A stretch of DNA of 64,000 nt from Acidobacteriaceae bacterium (GCA_025352065.1 JANXUC010000002.1:62001-126000), one strand, 5' to 3'. Shown: positions 17,360 through 25,678, counted from the stretch's first letter. A program made the numbers and translations. The notes: generated by a model from the sequence alone, not told the origin.

Positions 17360-17393
17360 ATGGCCGCAAAGACCTTCCGGCAAATGCGGCCAT
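17360..17393 (-). terminator. Terminator after rplS
   Basis: A 9-bp perfect stem (ATGGCCGCA and complement) encloses a 16-nt loop. On the minus strand it is followed by the T-rich ATTCTTTTCC. It lies 22 bp after the rplS stop. Confidence 0.7.
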
Positions 17394-17414
17394 TGTTCTA
17401 GATCCTTACTGAGG

Positions 17415-17771
17415 CTACTTCGGTCGTTCGACTTCGCGGAGACGCGCAGCCTTCCCGCGCAGCGCGCGCAGGTAATACAGCTTGGCGCGGCGGACCTTGA
17501 AGGACCGTACAACTTCCACCTTATCCACTACCTTGCAGCGGTAGGGGAAAATGCGCTCGACGCCCTGGCCGAAGCTCATCTTGCGGACCACAAAAGATCC
17601 TTGCTGGCCGCCGCGCTGGGCGATGACCAGGCCTTCAAAAACTTGGACGCGCTCTTTGTCGCCTTCCTTGATCTTGACGTGAACGCGGATGGTGTCGCCC
17701 GGTTTGAACGCGGGCAGGTCCGTCCGCTGCGATTTTGCGAGGAGCTTATCGATAATAGGGTTGGTTGACAT
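17415..17771 (-). CDS. rplS: 50S ribosomal protein L19
   Basis: The 118-aa length is typical for L19, which lies at the 30S-50S interface. Conserved stretches [45 protein letters not shown] and [18 protein letters not shown] are present. ATG 17771 starts the conserved N-terminus ([11 protein letters not shown]); longer in-frame extensions are not family-like. The gene normally follows trmD. Here trmD is 5.6 kb further along and in the same orientation, with a plus-strand operon lying between them. Confidence 0.95.
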   Translation of the reverse strand: MSTNPIIDKLLAKSQRTDLPAFKPGDTIRVHVKIKEGDKERVQVFEGLVIAQRGGQQGSFVVRKMSFGQGVERIFPYRCKVVDKVEVVRSFKVRRAKLYYLRALRGKAARLREVERPK

Positions 17772-18080
17772 GGCTTTAATCTTTCTAGTGTACCGAAATT
17801 TGTGTGTTTTGGCACGTCGGAAGCGGACGCTCTGAGCCGGTTGCAGGATCTTTGAGGAGTTCCAGAGTGCCCAAGTCGATGTTTTACGCAAACTTGGCGT
17901 TGTTTTCGTGGAGAAAACCTTAGGCAGACGAAAACATCCGCTTCCAGGGCATACAGCGCCCTTGGTGCATGAAGTAAGCCCAGGTGTCGCCGATAAAAGG
18001 GGTAGTTATCGCTGCGGGATATCCGCAGCAGCGCGCATCTCGTTCGGGAAACCGGGCCTGCAGCACCAGGAGAAATTTAC
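17772..18080. other. Divergent intergenic region between rplS and the porin-like gene
   Basis: About 310 bp without a gene. It must hold the promoters of both divergent genes. A small hairpin GCTGCGG-GATAT-CCGCAGC is at about 18011-18029, and AGGAGA precedes the ATG at 18081. I compared it with known riboswitch consensus cores and found no convincing match. Confidence 0.5.
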
Positions 18081-19445
18081 ATGGAAACGTTGTCTGCCTA
18101 CGAACCTGCCGGATGGAAAGAATCAAAGAAGAGCCAGAGGTTGCTCGGCAAAGTGGTTGGCTCACTGTTGCTTACGCTGCTGGTTGGGAAGGCTGCCATT
18201 GCACAAGAAACAGCGCCACCACCGGAGTCGTCTGCGGTAGTCATGGCGAAGCTCCTCGAGCAATTGCAGGCCGAGGATGCCAGACTGAAAGACTTGGAAG
18301 CCGAAGTTGCCAGACTCAAGCTGGCACAGGAAGCGCAAGGCACCACTGAGGCGGCCAACGCGGCCGCCATCGCCGCTTCGGTTCCTCCGCCTCCCAGCTC
18401 CGAGCCTCACGAGCACAGCATGCAGATGCCCGGAGGCGGTCCAGTCTTAAAAATCCGAGCCTTCGCCGATTTCAATCTAGGACTCGGCTCCGACGCCAAC
18501 CACCTGATTTTCCCGCTGGTACCGAACGGCACGCCCATTCACAACACGTTCCAAATCGGCGAATTTGATTTATTCCTTTCCTCCCGCCTCTCGAAAACTG
18601 TCAGCGCGGTCGCCGAAATCGTGATCGGTGCGGGCCAAACGAACTACTGGGGTCTGGACATCGAGCGGTTGCAGATCACCTACAAACCCAGTCCCTATTT
18701 CTCCATTAGCGGCGGGCGCTATCACAGCTCAATCGGCTACTACAACACGGCCTTCCATCACGGAACCTGGTTCCAGACCGCGACCGGACGTCCCTTCATG
18801 TTCCTGTTTGAGGACAGTGGCGGAGTCCTCCCGGTCCATCAAGTGGGCGTCACCACCTACGGCCTGGTGCCCCATTCCGGCAAATTGGAAATGCACTGGG
18901 TGGCGGAAATGGGCAACGGGCGTTCCTCCGACCCCACCGGCCAGCCCGTGCAGAATTTCTTCTCCGACAAGAACCACAAGAGCTTCAACCTCGCCGCCTA
19001 CATCAGGCCGCAGTGGCTTTCCGGCCTGCAAATGGGCGGCTCCTATTACCATGACCGCCTGGTCCCTGTCGGCATCCCGCACGTGAATGAAAATCTGGCC
19101 AGCGCCTATGCCGTCTACATTAACTCGGAATGGGAAATCTTCAATGAAGCCGTTTTGATGAACCACAAAATAGACGGTGCCGCCAAGAGCTTCAACAGTC
19201 CGTTGGCCTACACGCAAATCTCCAGAAAATTTGGCGTCTATCGTCCCTACTTCCGGTTCCAATACGTGAACATCCCTAACGGCGATCCGGTCAGCAACTA
19301 CACTGGACGTTATGAAGGGCCCTCCGCCGGACTGCGCATGGACTTCACCGAGTATGCGGCGCTCAAAGTTCAATACAACCGCCTCTATCAGCGCGCGTTA
19401 CCGGCGCGAAACGGGGTTGAAATGCAGGCCGCCTTTACTTTCTAA
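18081..19445 (+). CDS. Porin-like outer-membrane beta-barrel protein
   Basis: The 454-aa protein begins with an extended signal region ending LLLTLLVGKAAIAQ (about residue 41). A coiled-coil segment follows (LLEQLQAEDARLKDLEAEVARLKLAQEAQ, about residues 56-85), then a region of alternating hydrophobic/aromatic strands ending in the terminal phenylalanine (MQAAFTF) typical of Bam-inserted barrels. This resembles coiled-coil-preceded porins of phosphate or sugar type; the substrate is unknown. The start is supported by AGGAGA 7 nt upstream. It leads an operon with a PstS-like protein, a HAMP protein and a small soluble protein. Confidence 0.75.
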   Translation: METLSAYEPAGWKESKKSQRLLGKVVGSLLLTLLVGKAAIAQETAPPPESSAVVMAKLLEQLQAEDARLKDLEAEVARLKLAQEAQGTTEAANAAAIAASVPPPPSSEPHEHSMQMPGGGPVLKIRAFADFNLGLGSDANHLIFPLVPNGTPIHNTFQIGEFDLFLSSRLSKTVSAVAEIVIGAGQTNYWGLDIERLQITYKPSPYFSISGGRYHSSIGYYNTAFHHGTWFQTATGRPFMFLFEDSGGVLPVHQVGVTTYGLVPHSGKLEMHWVAEMGNGRSSDPTGQPVQNFFSDKNHKSFNLAAYIRPQWLSGLQMGGSYYHDRLVPVGIPHVNENLASAYAVYINSEWEIFNEAVLMNHKIDGAAKSFNSPLAYTQISRKFGVYRPYFRFQYVNIPNGDPVSNYTGRYEGPSAGLRMDFTEYAALKVQYNRLYQRALPARNGVEMQAAFTF

Positions 19446-19544
19446 GCGCCATAGTTCTTGCCGCCTGTCTGCGTAGTGTGTTCGTAACGATTGTTTCGAA
19501 GGTTTCGAAGGATTCAAAGTTTTCCTCGAAAGAGAGTCAACCAA

Positions 19545-20024
19545 ATGGCAAGAAACGGATTCTACCTCGCACTCGTCGCACTGGTTTTCGCAGGCAGCCT
19601 GCACGGACAATGCCTGCCCGGCGGCCTCGCTGTCATCGTCAACAAGTCCAACAAAGTGGAGAGCCTCTCCATGGCCCAGCTCCGCAAGCTCATCCTCGGC
19701 GATGTGCGCGCCTGGCAGAATCAGCAGGCGGTCGTCCTGGTCTCTCGCGATCAATCCAGCAAAGTTTTTGCATGCGTTCTCTCGGCGGTCGTGCGCCAGT
19801 CCTCTGGCGACTATCACCGTTACATCATCAACGCTGAATTTCGCGGCGACGAGCCCATGGCGATTCAGACCGTCGACTCCGATGCCAGCGCCGCCCGAGC
19901 CGTCAGCGGAAATCCCGGCGGCCTCGCCGTCGTCGAAGCCAATTCCGCGACTGCCATCTCAGGAACGGTGAAAGTCATTCGCATCGAAGGCAAAGCCGTC
20001 GGTCAACCCGGATACCCGCTCTAA
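19545..20024 (+). CDS. Small PstS-like (phosphate-binding superfamily) periplasmic protein
   Basis: The 159-aa protein has a signal peptide (MARNGFYLALVALVFAGSLHG). A short type II periplasmic-binding-protein-like fold follows: LAVIVNKSNKVESLSMAQLRKLILGDVRAWQ and VVLVSRDQSSKVF match the N-terminal lobe of PstS-like proteins. It is about half the length of a complete PstS, so it may bind ligand as a single lobe or have lost transport function. The start ATG 19545 is about 100 bp after the porin stop and preceded by GAGAG; the upstream open frame is not signal-like. It is probably the ligand-sensing part of the 18.1-21.2 kb operon. Confidence 0.75.
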   Translation: MARNGFYLALVALVFAGSLHGQCLPGGLAVIVNKSNKVESLSMAQLRKLILGDVRAWQNQQAVVLVSRDQSSKVFACVLSAVVRQSSGDYHRYIINAEFRGDEPMAIQTVDSDASAARAVSGNPGGLAVVEANSATAISGTVKVIRIEGKAVGQPGYPL

Positions 20025-20066
20025 TTTCGGACGCTCAACCACCACCACACAGCAACAGGGAGGCAT

Positions 20067-20990
20067 ATGAGACCCACAATTAAGAACAAGCTCTATGCAG
20101 GCTTCGGCGCCGTACTGGTTTTGATGGGCATCGTGGCCGCCATCGCAACCCACTCGGTACTCGGTCTGCGCACCAGCGCTCTAGAAACCGCTCGCGTCGG
20201 GGACCGCCTCGACTCCATCTCGCTGGAGATTCAGGTTCATAACCTCGAAGCCCAGCGCAAAGTCAAAAGCTATTTGGCCGATTCCCAGCTACCCGGGACA
20301 CAGGAAACCGAAGAAACCAACATCAGCGAAGCCCAATTCGAAATCCACGAGATCGAAACCCTCGCCGCCAAAGCCGTACACCTCGCTCCCACTCCCGAAG
20401 GTAAGGCAAAATTTCAAGTCACTCTGGAAGCCGCAAAAGCCTATGCCGCTTCCCTCGCAACCGTAGTGCAGGAAGCCACGAAAGGTGCCACCGACGCAGC
20501 CACAGCCGCGCCCTCCTCTCCCGCTAAAGTTCCGTCTGGCACGCCCATCCCCCCATCGACCGTCTCCGCCGCTTCCCTCGTCACCTACGAAGCCGCCGCC
20601 CTGCACCTCAGCGAAAGCGCGGAAGATGGCGAACTCGCTGGCCGCGACGCCAGCCAAACGTCCCAGCACAACGTCGAACGCATCAGCCAGCAATCCGTTC
20701 CACTCGTCGTCGGAATCTCCCTCGTCGCGCTTTTCGTTGCCCTGGTCGTCAGCTTCTCCCTCTCGAGAGCCATCCTGATTCCCGTCCAGCACCTCGGAAC
20801 GGTCGCCGAAAACGTCAGCATGGGCAACCTCCAAATTTCCGTGCACCGCTTTTCCAACGACGAAATTGGTGATCTCGCCGACTCTTTTAGCCGCATGGTC
20901 ACTGCCGTCCGCTTCTTTCAGTCCGAAGTCGAAGCATCGCAAACCGATGCCGCCCAAGCCGCCCTGGCGAAGGGAGCAAGCGCACAATGA
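20067..20990 (+). CDS. Two-TM HAMP protein lacking a signalling output domain
   Basis: The 307-aa protein has TM1 at about residues 11-31 (FGAVLVLMGIVAAIATHSVLG), an Ala-rich periplasmic helical domain with a Pro/Ser-rich insert, TM2 at about 213-233 (VPLVVGISLVALFVALVVSF) and a HAMP domain (SRAILIPVQHLGTVAENVSMGNLQISV...DEIGDLADSFSRM). It stops right after HAMP. There is no MCP signalling hairpin, kinase or cyclase, so output must pass to a partner, plausibly the 73-aa protein encoded with a 4-bp overlap downstream. GGGAGG stands 5 nt before ATG 20067. Confidence 0.8.
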   Translation: MRPTIKNKLYAGFGAVLVLMGIVAAIATHSVLGLRTSALETARVGDRLDSISLEIQVHNLEAQRKVKSYLADSQLPGTQETEETNISEAQFEIHEIETLAAKAVHLAPTPEGKAKFQVTLEAAKAYAASLATVVQEATKGATDAATAAPSSPAKVPSGTPIPPSTVSAASLVTYEAAALHLSESAEDGELAGRDASQTSQHNVERISQQSVPLVVGISLVALFVALVVSFSLSRAILIPVQHLGTVAENVSMGNLQISVHRFSNDEIGDLADSFSRMVTAVRFFQSEVEASQTDAAQAALAKGASAQ

Positions 20991-21208
20991 GCAGCCTGGC
21001 AGACAAAGTGATTGCTCTAACCAAGCCTTATCTCGGGCTAGCCACCGATGCATTCCTAACCCGGCAATGTGGACACTTGAAAATCGAAATAAGCGAACTC
21101 ACCCAGGCCCATCTCAAAGACCTGGCCCCCTGGATACAGCGTTCCGGAGCTCTGATCATGGATGCCGGGAAAGCTGCTGAACTGGCCAAGAAATTGGCCG
21201 CCCTCTAG
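20987..21208 (+). CDS. Small cytosolic protein coupled to the HAMP gene
   Basis: The 73-aa protein is unrecognised, with no signal peptide or TM. Its start overlaps the HAMP stop (ATGA), implying translational coupling. It is helical and Ala/Leu/Lys-rich with one Cys-His pair (RQCGHLKIEI) and a C-terminal KAAELAKKLAAL helix. Being fused by coupling to a HAMP protein without an output domain, it is a candidate cytosolic output or adaptor subunit. Confidence 0.65.
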   Translation: MSSLADKVIALTKPYLGLATDAFLTRQCGHLKIEISELTQAHLKDLAPWIQRSGALIMDAGKAAELAKKLAAL

Positions 21209-21361
21209 TCGGGAGCTATCGAGACAGGATGGCTTGATTACCTCGGCGCCAGAGCTATAGATACTCTGGTGTCGTTCTATCCTGGCCAAAACTGGTGCAT
21301 AATCTCACTGCTGGGATGGCTGCGCCACGGAGATATTCCACGATGAGACACGTCGCACTGA

Positions 21362-21523
21362 GATTCAGCCTGGGCGGAGAAAACGGAGCAGGTCACTGTG
21401 CTGGACGTTGCCGGAGACATTGCTTCCGCGAAACTCGTGACCCCGCACTGGGTGGACCACATGACGTTGTCGAAATCCGACGGAGCTTGGACGATTCTGT
21501 CGGTTGTGCAGCGCATCGACTAA
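21362..21523 (+). pseudogene. C-terminal remnant of an NTF2-like/lumazine-binding family gene
   Basis: A 53-codon open stretch ending in TAA reads EQVTVLDVAGDIASAK, then LVTPHWVDHMTLSKSDG and AWTILSVVQRID. This is the typical last third of small NTF2-like proteins. It starts right after an in-frame TGA and lacks a start codon; upstream frames are broken. I infer a decayed gene. Confidence 0.55.
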
Positions 21524-21556
21524 CCGTGGTGCTCGGGCGTTGCTTCATAAACGTCC

Positions 21557-21592
21557 TTGTCATTCTGAGAGCAGCGAAGAATCCTTTCGCTG
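21557..21592 (+). repeat. Dispersed repeat A, copy 4
   Basis: The variant TTGTCATTCTGAGAGCAGCGAAGAATCC lies upstream of the S4-domain gene. Confidence 0.7.
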
Positions 21593-21652
21593 CCCACAGT
21601 CTCTGGGGTGAAGAATTGCCCTCGATTCCCGTTCCTGTAGCAAAATAGATGC

Positions 21653-22033
21653 GTGCTCTCCGTGCGCATCGACAAATGGCTGTGGGCCGCCCGATTTTTT
21701 AAGACGCGAGCGCAGGCTGGGCGCGCCTGTGGTTTGGGTAGGATTCTATGGAACAAGCAGCCCGCCAAGGCCGCTCGCGAGGTTCGCATTGGCGACATGC
21801 TGCAAATCACCAACGAAGGCGGCGACTTCGAAGTGGAGGTTCTGCTGCTGAGCGACATTCGTGGCCCTGCTTCGGTAGCGCAGACGCTCTATCGCGAAAC
21901 TGAGGTCAGTCGCGAACTGCGTCTGAAGGTCGCTGCCGAAAGAAAAGCTTTGGCGCAATTCGCACCCGCTCCGACTGGGCGGCCCTCCAAGCGCGATCGG
22001 CGGAGGATTATTCAGTTTCGGGGGGGAGGCTAA
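21653..22033 (+). CDS. S4-domain RNA-binding protein, Hsp15 family
   Basis: The 126-aa protein has an S4 domain at the N-terminus (VRIDKWLWAARFFKTRAQAGRACGLGRI), the signature of Hsp15 (HslR/YrfH). It has a basic C-terminal tail (GRPSKRDRRRIIQF). Hsp15 binds stalled 50S subunits carrying peptidyl-tRNA during heat stress. The start is taken as GTG 21653; the next in-frame GTG is four codons on. Confidence 0.8.
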   Translation: MLSVRIDKWLWAARFFKTRAQAGRACGLGRILWNKQPAKAAREVRIGDMLQITNEGGDFEVEVLLLSDIRGPASVAQTLYRETEVSRELRLKVAAERKALAQFAPAPTGRPSKRDRRRIIQFRGGG

Positions 22034-22268
22034 GTGGGGCAGCAAGAAACGCCACAACCATGCTTGAGTGTGAACTTGACAATCGGCAGCGTTCATCCGG
22101 CAGGTCTTTCGCCGGCGGAACGGTGGATCAAGAAGCGTCGTGCGGAGGGCGGTCCGACAAGCTTGGAGACTTGCTGGCGGAATCAGACGAGAAGTGAGGC
22201 ATAGTCGAACGTTTCCGGTAGTCGGAAAGGATGCATGAACATACAACCGTGGGCGAGACGGTTCACCT

Positions 22269-22652
22269 ATGACCCTATCCATTTACTTCCTATTCGGGAT
22301 ATTGATCGCTCTTAGCTTAGCTTCCCCCGTCGGGCTTATTTGGGGTTGGACGCGCTGGATAGGCGGACCAAAGCTGAAGACCCTACCGGCGATCCTTTCT
22401 CTAGCTGGCTTCATTTTTGCAACGGCGTCCGCGACGCTCGCGGTGTTGTTGATTGCCTATGCGCTGGTTCACCGTTTCCCCTACTACAACCCGCGTCTGA
22501 CAAGCTCGTTTGCGCTGGGGACGATACTTTCCCTTGCGGGACTGCTTTTTGGACTGGGCGGCGCGTCGAGAGAAAGTTCGCTCCGCTGGCATGCACCTAT
22601 TTGCGCGTTAGGAACGCTTGCGTTCTGGATACTCGCCACAGGGGGAAAGTGA
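22269..22652 (+). CDS. Hypothetical membrane protein
   Basis: The 127-aa protein has four predicted transmembrane helices (about residues 3-24, 40-65, 78-98 and 105-122). The first acts as an uncleaved signal. No family is recognised. The start is ATG 22269, with only weak ribosome-binding sequence. It stands alone between the S4 protein gene and the convergent SnoaL-like gene. Confidence 0.55.
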   Translation: MTLSIYFLFGILIALSLASPVGLIWGWTRWIGGPKLKTLPAILSLAGFIFATASATLAVLLIAYALVHRFPYYNPRLTSSFALGTILSLAGLLFGLGGASRESSLRWHAPICALGTLAFWILATGGK

Positions 22653-22834
22653 CGACGGACTCTTCGAGGGAATTCGTGAAGACAACTGGAGAGTCTCTTC
22701 CGGAAAACGAGATGGCTTCCGCTCGGGACCCAAAAGTTTTAAATCTCCAAATCGTAGTAGCGACGACGTCCAAGTTTGGTGTGCCAACGTTTAGCAAAAA
22801 TCAGTTTCCGTGGTCAGGCAGGACTCGACGTAAG

Positions 22835-23356
22835 CTACTTCGCCGCCACGACCGGTAAATCTGAATTCCAGGTATCCACAATGCATTTCCATTTTCCGTC
22901 ACTCTGCTTTTTCCAAATCTCAATGTTCTTGCCATGATCCGTCACAGGCCCGCCTTTCGCATCGCTGAAGGTGAGCACATAGGCTCCGTAGAGATACGCG
23001 AGGTCGCCGGAGCGAGCTGCTTCCACGTTCGTTGGCTGCCAACTGAGCGAAAGACCGGGCAACCCTAGCAGACCTGCGACGCTCTTGCGAATACTGTCCT
23101 TGTCCGTCGCGATCTTTTCGTTGGGAGGCAGGACGACCGCATCGTCGGCATAGAACGCCATCCACGCGTCGACTTGTTTCGACTCGGCAGCTTTGACCCA
23201 ATAAGAATCCGCCAGCCGGATCGCCGCTTCATCGGCGGCTCGCGTGTCGAGCGTCAATAGCTCCTGCTTGGAAAGTGGTTGCGGCCCGCAGCCGGAGCAG
23301 AGCAGGAGAGACGAAAGGACGAGGTAGATTGCGGTCTTGCTGTGAGCGGTTGTCAT
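22835..23356 (-). CDS. SnoaL/DUF4440-like lipoprotein
   Basis: The 173-aa protein has a signal peptide with lipobox LLLCSGC (Cys about residue 23), then an NTF2-like domain: DSYWVKAAESKQVDAWMAFYADDAVVLPPNEK, DGKWKCIVDTWNSD. Such domains bind small ligands or act as enzymes of unknown specificity; no catalytic residues can be assigned. It is oriented with trmD and starts 10 bp after the trmD stop, so it may be co-transcribed with the rpsP-rimM-trmD group. Confidence 0.75.
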   Translation of the reverse strand: MTTAHSKTAIYLVLSSLLLCSGCGPQPLSKQELLTLDTRAADEAAIRLADSYWVKAAESKQVDAWMAFYADDAVVLPPNEKIATDKDSIRKSVAGLLGLPGLSLSWQPTNVEAARSGDLAYLYGAYVLTFSDAKGGPVTDHGKNIEIWKKQSDGKWKCIVDTWNSDLPVVAAK

Positions 23357-23366
23357 AGGCTTATGT

Positions 23367-24176
23367 TTACAGATCAGATCGCAGTTTCGCCAGTATTTCC
23401 CGGTCTTCCTTTTCCAGAGCGACTTGCTTCAGCAGGTCTGGGCGGTTCCTCAGTGTTTTTTCGAGCGCCGTCCGCCTGCGCCAGCGGCGGATTTGCTGGT
23501 GGTCGCCGGACACTAGCACATCTGGCACTGGTATGCCGCGAAACTCCGCGGGGCGCGTGTAATGGGGATAGTCAAGTAGGCCGCCGGAGCCGCAGGTGGA
23601 ATCTGCTCCAGTGGTTCCCGAGCCGAGTTGTCGCGTTGCTGTGAAAGACTCCTGCCGAGAGGAAGCTTCGTTGCCCAACGTTCCGGGGATCAGCCGGGTA
23701 ACCGCATCCACGATCACCGCCGCTCCCAATTCGCCGCCGCTCAGGACATAGTCGCCGATGGAGATTTCGCGGTCGGCCAATGCGGAGCTGACTCGTTCGT
23801 CGACCCCTTCGTAGCGGCCGCAGATTAGGACGATAGTTTCCAGGGCCGCGAGTTTAGAAGCCAATGCCTGCTCGAAACGCTCGCCCTGCGCTGACAGCAA
23901 AATCACCGATTGCTTGGCCTCTCGATTGAGGCGGGATTCACGCGAGGCCAGATTTAGCCCATCCACGCAAGCAAAAATAGGTTCTGGCTTTAGAACCATG
24001 CCTTCGCCGCCGCCGAAAGGACGGTCATCGACGGTGCGGTGCTTGTCGCTTGTGTACGCGCGCAGGTCATGCAGGCTGGTTTCCATCAAGCCAGCTTCAC
24101 GGGCTCGCCGGACGATGCCGAAATCGAGCGGACCGCGAAAGAAATCGGGGAAGATGGTGAGGATGTGAAAGTGCAT
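23367..24176 (-). CDS. trmD: tRNA (guanine37-N1)-methyltransferase
   Basis: A 269-aa SPOUT methyltransferase that makes m1G37 in tRNA with SAM and prevents +1 frameshifting. Family motifs: FDFGIVRRA-like N-terminus ([22 protein letters not shown]), [17 protein letters not shown], and the trefoil-knot region [13 protein letters not shown]...[28 protein letters not shown] short Thr/Gly-rich insert follows RQESFTATR. It is part of the conserved rpsP-khpA-rimM-trmD order on the minus strand. Confidence 0.95.
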   Translation of the reverse strand: MHFHILTIFPDFFRGPLDFGIVRRAREAGLMETSLHDLRAYTSDKHRTVDDRPFGGGEGMVLKPEPIFACVDGLNLASRESRLNREAKQSVILLSAQGERFEQALASKLAALETIVLICGRYEGVDERVSSALADREISIGDYVLSGGELGAAVIVDAVTRLIPGTLGNEASSRQESFTATRQLGSGTTGADSTCGSGGLLDYPHYTRPAEFRGIPVPDVLVSGDHQQIRRWRRRTALEKTLRNRPDLLKQVALEKEDREILAKLRSDL

Positions 24177-24264
24177 AGGTTGCGGCTGTCGGCCATCGGC
24201 TATCAGCTGTCAGCCTTCTGCTTGCGGCGAACAGCATTTGACTACTTGAAAACACTCTCTAAAT

Positions 24265-24303
24265 TTGTCATTCCTCAGGGCTGAAGCTGCTCGGAATGAC
24301 AAA
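24265..24303. repeat. Dispersed repeat A, copy 5 (palindromic form)
   Basis: TTGTCATTCC...GGAATGACAA forms a symmetrical hairpin between rimM and trmD. Two A ends face each other around AGGGCTGAAGCT. Confidence 0.7.
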
Positions 24304-24342
24304 CTCTAGAGTAGTCTTTTCAACAAACTTTAGAGTTCAAAT

Positions 24343-24951
24343 TTATGGCTCTTCCTGGTTCGCCTTCCGCTGCGCTTCTTTTTCTTCCGGCGTCAGAGGA
24401 GCGTTGATTTCCAACAACCCTTCCGGCAGGCGCATGCGGATCTGCTTGTTAGCAACGTCAATCCCGGCAGCGCCGCCTTCAAGAAACGCCTCCGCTAAGG
24501 GTAGCAGGTGTTCGCGGGCATTCTCCGGAGCGTCTTCCGCGCCGATTCCTCGAACCACCAGCAGCGGGGCTTCGCCAGCTCCAAATTGCACATCGGTGAC
24601 GGTCCCGACCCTTCGTCCGTGATCGAGAACTTCGCATCCGACCATGTCGCTGATATACGCTGCGCCGGGTTCAAGCTGTGCACGTTCGGCCCGTGGAATC
24701 TGCAACTCGCAGAGCAAGAACGCTTCCGCGTCGTTGATGGAGTCGACGCCTTTCAATTTTAGAACGAGATAATCTTTGTGGGGCCAGCAATCTTCCAGTT
24801 CGACTTCGCGACGGTTACCCTTGCCGAGGGCGTACATGCGTAGCCCTGGAATGAATCGATCTGGATGGCTGGTACGAGGCTCGACGGCAATCTCGCCGCA
24901 GCGGCCCTGCGTTTTTAGAACGCGGGCGATGGTGATGAAGTCGTCGCCGAT
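24343..24951 (-). CDS. rimM: Ribosome maturation factor RimM, without a canonical start codon
   Basis: RimM helps 16S processing and 30S assembly. The conserved N-terminal domain begins FITIARVLKTQGRCGEIAVEPRTSHPDRF (from about 24936) and the PRC barrel follows (ISDMVGCEVLDHGRRVGTVTDV). The frame is open back to a TGA at about 24988. Between that stop and the conserved start there is no ATG, GTG or TTG. The first ATG (24837) would delete the first 38 residues. AGGAG stands 7 nt before an ATC codon at 24951, which is taken provisionally as the start. A repeat B copy sits directly upstream and may have replaced the original start. It gives about 202 aa, a normal RimM length. Confidence 0.75.
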   Translation of the reverse strand: MGDDFITIARVLKTQGRCGEIAVEPRTSHPDRFIPGLRMYALGKGNRREVELEDCWPHKDYLVLKLKGVDSINDAEAFLLCELQIPRAERAQLEPGAAYISDMVGCEVLDHGRRVGTVTDVQFGAGEAPLLVVRGIGAEDAPENAREHLLPLAEAFLEGGAAGIDVANKQIRMRLPEGLLEINAPLTPEEKEAQRKANQEEP

Positions 24952-24988
24952 GAGGAGTCTCCTGAGTCGGGGAACTGGGGCTGCACGT

Positions 24989-25056
24989 CAAGAGCGGCGA
25001 GCAGGAATGCTCACCCTACACAGGCTCAACGGAGCAAGCTCCGTTGCCACAGAGCT
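24989..25056 (-). repeat. Dispersed repeat B, copy 1, with adjacent hairpin
   Basis: On the minus strand this is GTGTAGGGTGAGCATTCCTG followed by CTCGCCGCTCTTGA. It is preceded by a hairpin CAACGGAGC-TT-GCTCCGTTG. It fills the gap between khpA and rimM. Confidence 0.75.
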
Positions 25057-25057
25057 T

Positions 25058-25330
25058 TTAGTCTTCGACGATTTCCAGGACGTAGTCGCGGTCGTTCTTG
25101 GCGCCGACCGTGCGCACCAAGTTTCGCATGGCGCGCACTACCGAGCCTTGCCGCCCGATGACCTTGCCCACATCGTCAGGTGCCACTTCCAGCTCGACGA
25201 CCATCTCGCCCTTGTCTTCGAACTCATCGACGACCACGGCCTCCGGAGCGTCGACCAAGGCTCGAGCAATATGCTCCACCAATGCCCGGGCATTGGCTAC
25301 TGGCGCGACGGCGCTATGGGAATCGCTCAT
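25058..25330 (-). CDS. khpA: KH-domain RNA-binding protein KhpA
   Basis: The 90-aa protein has a single type II KH domain with the GxxG loop GKVIGRQG; VDEFEDKGEMVVELEV and VRAMRNLVRTVGA match the family. KhpA binds RNA, partners KhpB in several bacteria and affects cell size and division. ATG 25330 follows AAGGAG by 6 nt; the upstream open codons belong to the rpsP overlap. It is placed in the usual rpsP-khpA-rimM-trmD order. Confidence 0.92.
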   Translation of the reverse strand: MSDSHSAVAPVANARALVEHIARALVDAPEAVVVDEFEDKGEMVVELEVAPDDVGKVIGRQGSVVRAMRNLVRTVGAKNDRDYVLEIVED

Positions 25331-25361
25331 GCGAAGCTCCTTGGAAGGAAATACGGGCAAA

Positions 25362-25625
25362 CTACGCTGAAATCGGCGTTGCAGGCACGGCAACCGGGGC
25401 GTGCTTCACGATCTTGCCCACGCGTTCCGACATCTGCGCACCCTTCGAGACCCAGTAGTCCACGCGATCTTTCCGGAGCACAATCGTCCCCGGATTGGTG
25501 CGGGGATTGTAGGTGCCAATCGTTTCCACAGGGCGGCCATTGCGCGCCCGGGCCTTTTCAATGACGACGATACGATATTGCGGTTGCTTGCGCGCACCAG
25601 TGCGCGACAGACGAATCATTAACAC
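25362..25625 (-). CDS. rpsP: 30S ribosomal protein S16
   Basis: The 87-aa protein has family motifs MIRLSRTGARKQPQYRIVV, DRVDYWVSKGAQMSERV and the conserved IGTYNP. S16 is an early-assembly 30S protein. GTG 25625 (AAGGA, 9-nt spacing) is preferred; ATG 25619 is two codons inside. It is the first gene of the minus-strand operon, with a promoter visible upstream. No ffh gene is adjacent. Confidence 0.95.
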   Translation of the reverse strand: MLMIRLSRTGARKQPQYRIVVIEKARARNGRPVETIGTYNPRTNPGTIVLRKDRVDYWVSKGAQMSERVGKIVKHAPVAVPATPISA

Positions 25626-25678
25626 AGAGGTTTTTCCTTAATGGCCGGATCGCTCCAGCGAGGTTCAGACAAACTCTT

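Larger units (their letters stand above)
21209..21652. other. Intergenic region with gene remnant and repeat A
   Basis: No intact gene was found. It contains a 3' fragment of an NTF2-like gene (21362-21523) and a repeat A copy (21557-21592). The rest shows nothing recognisable. Confidence 0.5.

Noticed and set aside
17900-18080. Possible cobalamin or c-di-GMP riboswitch before the porin gene
   Set aside because: Fragments such as AGCCCAGGTGTCGCC and GGGAAACCGGG resemble conserved boxes but are in the wrong order and lack the other core elements.
21746-22282. 178-codon minus-strand ORF
   Set aside because: Antisense to the Hsp15-type gene, which has a clear S4 domain; the minus-strand product has no recognisable pattern.
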